NCBI RefSeq assembly: GCF_014196525.1
Contig: NZ_JACIDX010000001.1
Span: 372,001-436,000 of the forward strand
Reading direction: 5' to 3'
Length of the DNA: 64,000 nt
Source: Novosphingobium sediminicola
GTDB taxonomy: Bacteria; Pseudomonadota; Alphaproteobacteria; Sphingomonadales; Sphingomonadaceae
The position numbers were made by a program, and so were the translations under genes. Positions 59,777 to 64,000 of the stretch are shown here, piece by piece. Below the pieces are notes generated by a model. That model ran no database searches. It had not been told where the DNA came from and saw only the letters and a list, made by a program, of their open reading frames with translations. How positions within the stretch are numbered: the stretch's first letter is position 1; each line of letters starts with the position of its first letter.

Positions 59777-61039
59777 ATGTTTGCAAAGCATCAGGCCGAT
59801 CCATGGGCGTTCCAGATCCTTGTCACGCTGCTGTTTGCCGGGCTGGTTTTCCTGCGCCTGACCATCCCCTCGCATCTTTATTTTGACGAGATCCATTATG
59901 TGCCCGCCGCCCGCGCGATGATGGCGGGCCATCCGGCCAATCCTGAACACCCGATGCTGGCCAAGGCGATGATCGCCGGGTCCATCCGCATCTTTGGCGA
60001 TAATCCACTGGGCTGGCGGATGCCTTCGGCGCTGATGGGGGTGATCGGCCTGTGGGCCTTTGGCCGGGCCATGTGGCGGGCCAGCGGGCGAGCGATGGCC
60101 TCGGTGGCGGGCATGGTGCTGCTGGCCACGGATTTTGCGTGGTATGTGCAAAGCCGGATCGCGATGCTCGATATGGTGATGGCGGGGCTGGCGATGGTGG
60201 CGCTCTGGCTGATCGCGGGGGCGATGAGCAGGGCCGATGGGTCACGCTGGCGAATGGTGACGGCGGGGCTGATGCTGGGCCTGTCGCTGGGCGCGAAATG
60301 GAGCGTGCTGCCGGTCTGGGCCATGGTGGCGGCTCTGGTGCTGGGCGCGCGGCTGTGGGCCTTTGCCAAAGGGGCGCGAAAGATCCTGCCCGCGCTATCG
60401 GCATTCGAACTGGTGCTTTGCCTGATTGTGCTGCCACTGGGGGCCTATTGGCTAACCTATCTGCCGGGGTTTTTCACCGCGCGCGATGCAGTGCCCGCGC
60501 TCGATCCGGTGGGCTGGCATCGCCACATGATCGACCTGCAAAGCAGCGTGACCAAGCACCATCCCTATCAAAGCGTATGGAGCCAGTGGATCATCAACTG
60601 GCGCGCGATCTGGTATCTTTATGAAGTCACCGACGGGGCGCAGCGTGGGGTGATGCTGATCGGCAATCCCTTCACGATGATCGCGGGGCTGATCGCGCTG
60701 ATCTGGGCAGGCTGGACCGGGATGCGGCGCGGGGCATGGCTGCCGCTGGTGTTGGTCGCGCTTTATGGTGCGTCGCTGGGCCTGTGGATCGTGGGCAACA
60801 AGCCGGTGCAGTTCTATTACCACTATCTGCTGCCCGGTACATTTCTGATGGGCGCGCTTGGGCTGATGGTGGATGAATTATGGACTGCGCGCGGGCAGCG
60901 CTGGCGGCACGAGGCCTTTGGTGTTCTCGTGCTGTCGCTTGGCGTCTTTGCGTGGTTCTTCCCGATCCTCTCGGCCGCCACGCTCACCAAGGGTGTGGCC
61001 AGTTTCGAGGACTGGATGTGGCTGGCCAGTTGGCGCTGA
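59777..61039 (+). CDS. PMT-family (GT39) membrane mannosyltransferase-like protein
   Basis: 420 residues, about ten hydrophobic helices. The first large loop has LYFDEIHYVPAARAMMAG near residue 34 with the Asp-Glu pair that is catalytic in PMT enzymes, then HPMLAKAMIAG near 58 and LGWRMPSALMGVIGLWAFGR near 77, all strong PMT motifs. The second half (for example KHHPYQSVWSQWIINWRAIW and PVQFYYHYLLPGTFLMG near 340) matches the C-terminal PMT domain. It likely moves a polyprenyl-phosphate-linked mannose or related sugar to protein or lipid at the outer face. It faces the GT2-GtrA gene, which could make the sugar donor. Confidence 0.87.
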   Translation: MFAKHQADPWAFQILVTLLFAGLVFLRLTIPSHLYFDEIHYVPAARAMMAGHPANPEHPMLAKAMIAGSIRIFGDNPLGWRMPSALMGVIGLWAFGRAMWRASGRAMASVAGMVLLATDFAWYVQSRIAMLDMVMAGLAMVALWLIAGAMSRADGSRWRMVTAGLMLGLSLGAKWSVLPVWAMVAALVLGARLWAFAKGARKILPALSAFELVLCLIVLPLGAYWLTYLPGFFTARDAVPALDPVGWHRHMIDLQSSVTKHHPYQSVWSQWIINWRAIWYLYEVTDGAQRGVMLIGNPFTMIAGLIALIWAGWTGMRRGAWLPLVLVALYGASLGLWIVGNKPVQFYYHYLLPGTFLMGALGLMVDELWTARGQRWRHEAFGVLVLSLGVFAWFFPILSAATLTKGVASFEDWMWLASWR

Positions 61040-61060
61040 TGACGCCAACTGGCCCCAGCC

Positions 61061-62203
61061 TCAATTCCCGTATTTGCCCCAGACGAACTTGCTCGACAGC
61101 GCAAAGTTCCACACCGAGGCCAGCACGATGCCCACCAGCACCGCGATCACATCATGGATATGCATCCGCTTGAGCGCCGCGGTCGCGCCGATGTTGGTCA
61201 GCAGACCCAGCGAGCAGGTCAGCGCGAATTGCGCCCAGCCCTTGCACAAGGGCCAGACCCCGCGCAGGCGCTTGTCGGCATAGGTCAGTTCGTTGTTCAG
61301 CACGAAGTTGAACGTCATCGCGATCAGTGCGGCAATGGTGTTGGCAATGTTGAAGGTCGTCTCATCGCTCGACCAGTGGCCATAGACGAAACGCTCGCCC
61401 AGAAACACGCTGAGCACCAGCCAGAGCATCGCAAATTGCACCGCCACACCCAGCGCCCCCACCGTGCCGAACAGCGCGAAACGGGTCGGGATGATGCGGC
61501 CCAGCCACTTGTCGTAAAGACCGATCAGGAATTCAAACACAACCGTCCGATCCAGCTTGCTTTCGCCATCCGCACGGGCGGCAAAGTCGAGGGGAAATTC
61601 CTTGACCCGCATCGGCGCGTCAACTGTGGCAAGAATGTCGAGCAGGATCTTGAAACCCACGCCCGAAAGCCGATGCGCATCGCAACGCAGCGTGGCCGTG
61701 GGCAGCATGAAATAGCCGCTCATCGGATCGGACAGGTCAACGCCCGTCACCTTGCGCGCGATGGAATTGGCAAAGCCGCTGGCCTTGACGCGATCGGGGC
61801 GGCCCCATGCCTCGGTGCTGGCGCCTTCGGCAAAGCGGCTGGCATAGGCCAGATCGTATTCACCCGATTCAATCGCCGCCAGCATGCCGGGCAGCAATTT
61901 GGGATCATGCTGATGATCGGCATCCATCACCGCGACAATGGGCGCGGCGGTGGCGCACATGCCCTCAATGGCGGCGCTGGCCAGACCGCGCCGCCCGATG
62001 CGCTGGATACAGCGGATGCGGGGGTCTTCCAAAGCGATGGCGCGCGCCTCATCGGCGGTGCCGTCGCGGCTGTTGTCATCGACGAAGATCGCCTCCCACG
62101 CGATGCCCGCCAAGGCGGCATCGAGCCGCGCCACGAGCGGGCGCAGGTTGCCCCTCTCGTTCAGCGTGGGCATGACAATGGCAAGTTGCAGAGTCTGAAC
62201 CAT
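61061..62203 (-). CDS. polyprenyl-phosphate sugar synthase: GT2 domain fused to GtrA
   Basis: 380 residues, two domains. Residues 1-235 are a family 2 glycosyltransferase like dolichol-phosphate mannose synthase: VMPTLNERGNLRPLVARLD near 10, the FVDDNSRDGTADEARAIALE nucleotide site near 40, VMDADHQHDPKLLPGMLA near 92 (DxD-like), and PMSGYFMLPTA near 160. Residues about 240-380 form a GtrA-like four-helix membrane domain (RFALFGTVGALGVAVQFAML, NFVLNNELTYADKRLRG, WNFALSSKFVWGKYGN). It would load a sugar onto polyprenyl phosphate and help move or anchor the product. Convergent with the PMT-like gene, 21 bases between stops. Confidence 0.87.
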   Translation of the reverse strand: MVQTLQLAIVMPTLNERGNLRPLVARLDAALAGIAWEAIFVDDNSRDGTADEARAIALEDPRIRCIQRIGRRGLASAAIEGMCATAAPIVAVMDADHQHDPKLLPGMLAAIESGEYDLAYASRFAEGASTEAWGRPDRVKASGFANSIARKVTGVDLSDPMSGYFMLPTATLRCDAHRLSGVGFKILLDILATVDAPMRVKEFPLDFAARADGESKLDRTVVFEFLIGLYDKWLGRIIPTRFALFGTVGALGVAVQFAMLWLVLSVFLGERFVYGHWSSDETTFNIANTIAALIAMTFNFVLNNELTYADKRLRGVWPLCKGWAQFALTCSLGLLTNIGATAALKRMHIHDVIAVLVGIVLASVWNFALSSKFVWGKYGN

Positions 62204-62351
62204 AATTCCTGATGCTTAAAAGCCGAAGCATGGGGAAGAGCCCCACACTCTCCCCGCTTCGGCATGTTGCCGGGTTTATCGCCCCCCGGAAAACGCGCGG
62301 TTCTTGCGCCCCAACCTTGTTCAAATCATGGCAGGGGCGCAAAACCTTGCG

Positions 62352-63410
62352 TCAAAGGCGTTCAAGCACCGCATCGCCAATCGCGCTGGTCGAGGCATCG
62401 CCGCCCAGATCGCCGCCGCGAATGCCATCGGCCAGCGTCTTGGCCACCGCCGCCTCGATCCGCGCAGCCTGCGCCTCAAGGCCCAGCGAATGGCGCAGCA
62501 GCATGGCCGCCGACAGGATCGTGGCCATCGGATTGGCCTTGTTCTGGCCCGCGATATCGGGAGCGCTGCCGTGGATGGGTTCATACAGGCCCACGGTGCC
62601 ATATTCGGTCTGGCGCGTGCCCAGCGAGGCCGAAGCCAGCAGGCCGATCGAACCCACGCACATGCTGGCCTGATCCGAGAGGATGTCGCCAAACAGATTG
62701 CCCGTGACGATCACATCGAACTGGCCGGGCGACTTGACGAGCTGCATCGCGGCATTGTCGACATACATGTGGGAGAGTTCAACATCGGGATATTCGGCCG
62801 AAACCTCGATCACCACATCGCGCCAGAGCTGGCTGGTTTCCAGCACATTGGCCTTGTCCACGCTGCACAGCTTGCCCTTGCGACCCTGCGCGGCCTTGAA
62901 ACCGGCATGGGCGATGCGGCGCACTTCGTCCTCGGCATAGGACATCATGTCCCAGCCCTGACGGCGGCCGTCTTCCAGCGTCCGCATGCCCTTTTCGCCG
63001 AAATACACATCGCCGTTCAGTTCGCGCACGATCAGCAGGTCGATCTGGCTGGCCACTTCCGGGCGCAGGGCCGAGAAGCCCTCAAGGCCGGGGAACAGCG
63101 TTGCCGGACGCAGGTTGGCGAACAGGCTGAGTTCCTTGCGCAGGCCCAGAATGGCCTGTTCCGGGCGCAGCGCGCGCTCCAAATGGTCGCAGGAAAAATC
63201 GCCCACCGCGCCAAACAAGATGCCATCAACGCCGCGCGCGATTTCCTTGGTCGCCTCGGGCAGAGGGTGGCCATGCTTGTAATAAGCCGCGCCGCCCACA
63301 TCGCCTTCAACCATTTCAAGCCCGGCAATCGCCAGCTTGTCCAGCACGCGAACGGCCTGTGCCGTCACTTCGGGGCCGATGCCGTCACCGGCGAAAACCG
63401 CAATCTTCAT
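62352..63410 (-). CDS. leuB: 3-isopropylmalate dehydrogenase
   Basis: 352 residues from the ATG at 63410; the frame extends 103 codons further into recO antisense. It oxidises 3-isopropylmalate in leucine synthesis using NAD+. Motifs: [20 protein letters not shown] near residue 3, [20 protein letters not shown] near 85 (LR-x4-LxxNLRP type), the YFGEKGMR loop near 145, [15 protein letters not shown] near 195 (catalytic Lys), [20 protein letters not shown] near 222, [13 protein letters not shown] near 245, and [20 protein letters not shown] near 280. No leuA, leuC or leuD nearby. It starts 14 bases after recO on the same strand. Confidence 0.97.
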   Translation of the reverse strand: MKIAVFAGDGIGPEVTAQAVRVLDKLAIAGLEMVEGDVGGAAYYKHGHPLPEATKEIARGVDGILFGAVGDFSCDHLERALRPEQAILGLRKELSLFANLRPATLFPGLEGFSALRPEVASQIDLLIVRELNGDVYFGEKGMRTLEDGRRQGWDMMSYAEDEVRRIAHAGFKAAQGRKGKLCSVDKANVLETSQLWRDVVIEVSAEYPDVELSHMYVDNAAMQLVKSPGQFDVIVTGNLFGDILSDQASMCVGSIGLLASASLGTRQTEYGTVGLYEPIHGSAPDIAGQNKANPMATILSAAMLLRHSLGLEAQAARIEAAVAKTLADGIRGGDLGGDASTSAIGDAVLERL

Positions 63411-63423
63411 GGCTCTACCTCTT

Positions 63424-64000
63424 TCAAGCTGCCATGCGCCCCAAACGCTGGCGCAATATTTCGCGCGCCCCCATAACATCGCCGCGCCGATCAGCAAGCA
63501 GATAGCGCGAAAGTGCCAGGCCCAGCGCATCGAAACGGGCCAGAACCGCCTCCCACGCGCCGCCATCGAGCATACGTTGCCCATCAGTTCCCGCCCCGAA
63601 CCGCTCGCCATAACCCAGTTCGCGCAGCAAGAGCGCCTCATAGGCCAGCAAGGCCGGCGCCCAGCCCCGCGCCGATGGCGCATGACACACCGCATCGAGC
63701 AGCGCGCCCAGCGCATCATAAAGCGCCGGATAGGCCTGCCGCTCAGGCAAGGAGCAAGCCGAGAGCGCCGTCACCCAGCCAATCGCCGCCGCGGGCAAGG
63801 GTTCGGTCAGAAAAGGCGCGCGGCTGATGGTCAGTTCGACCTTGGCGGCGGGCATCTGGCTGGGGATCCGCGCGCGCAGATCCACCGCCATCGCATTGCC
63901 CGGGATCAGCACCGGGCGCAATTCGCGCCCTCGCCCCCCCGCGACATAGGCCGCCACCATGCCGTGATCGGCGGTCATCAGGCGCGCGATCACCCCTACC
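63424..64000 (-). CDS. recO: DNA repair protein RecO, truncated at the window edge
   Basis: At least 192 residues; the frame remains open to the last base, and the [19 protein letters not shown] start corresponds to about residue 17 of typical RecO, so the true start lies beyond the window. OB-fold strands at the N terminus ([20 protein letters not shown] and [12 protein letters not shown]) and a helical C part ([35 protein letters not shown]) match sphingomonad RecO. The zinc-binding Cys set seen in many RecO proteins is not visible here, consistent with the family variation. RecO with RecR loads RecA at gaps. Confidence 0.85.
   Translation of the reverse strand, partial: VGVIARLMTADHGMVAAYVAGGRGRELRPVLIPGNAMAVDLRARIPSQMPAAKVELTISRAPFLTEPLPAAAIGWVTALSACSLPERQAYPALYDALGALLDAVCHAPSARGWAPALLAYEALLLRELGYGERFGAGTDGQRMLDGGAWEAVLARFDALGLALSRYLLADRRGDVMGAREILRQRLGRMAA

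Overview
The window looks like a piece of core chromosome from an alphaproteobacterium of the Sphingomonadales, most like Novosphingobium or Sphingobium. The evidence is high GC with strong GC3 bias, a C4-type 5-aminolevulinate synthase (hemA), AddAB instead of RecBCD, the AmgK/MurU peptidoglycan-recycling pair, a DivL-type cell-cycle kinase with Tyr in its H-box, short Flp pilins, and dense 4-nt start/stop overlaps (ATGA, GTGA, TTGA). There is no rRNA, CRISPR array, prophage, insertion sequence or plasmid module. The only RNA genes seen are two tandem tRNA-Arg(ACG). The assignment to a genus is inference.

Layout. 1-5.5 kb: a small secreted protein, a TonB-C domain protein, an OafA-type acyltransferase, argJ, a GST, an inositol-monophosphatase-family enzyme, DUF1294 and an unknown Trp-rich protein. 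5.6-17.1 kb: one long minus-strand cluster, divL-tsaE-amgK-murU-addB-addA-trxA, most genes overlapping, joining cell-cycle signalling, tRNA t6A synthesis, cell-wall recycling and double-strand-break repair. 17.1-24.7 kb: ahcY with unusual repeats in its leader, a peroxiredoxin, an orphan ParA-like ATPase with a CtrA-like upstream site, a beta-helix protein, a hydrolase, folE, two tRNA-Arg and mutT. 24.7-25.9 kb: three tandem Flp pilin genes. 25.9-31.8 kb: accA, xerD and two uncharacterised envelope proteins, divergent from aroK-aroB. 32-41.7 kb: glutathione reductase, an S9 peptidase, pgi, then lepB-rnc-era and a GT-C membrane glycosyltransferase. 41.8-48.8 kb: topA, dprA-plsY, murI, hemA.

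49-54.7 kb is a phosphate-starvation module: pstSCAB on the minus strand and an outer-membrane porin on the plus strand. Each side of the divergent intergenic region carries a 7-4-7 Pho box. 54.7-64 kb: a MobA-like nucleotidyltransferase, 3-hydroxybutyrate dehydrogenase, a LysR regulator, apaG, metZ, a protein-mannosyltransferase-like GT-C enzyme facing a GT2-GtrA polyprenyl-phosphate sugar synthase, leuB, and a recO cut by the window edge.

The most notable non-coding structure is a family of about 180-230 bp intergenic elements (copies near 17.2, 31.8 and 48.9 kb) built from paired hairpins with exchangeable stem sequences. I found no clearly new multi-gene system. The best leads are this repeat family, the Tyr-for-His DivL in its cluster, the divergent Pho-box porin/pst pair, and the TTAA-N7-TTAA site containing a GANTC upstream of the orphan ParA.
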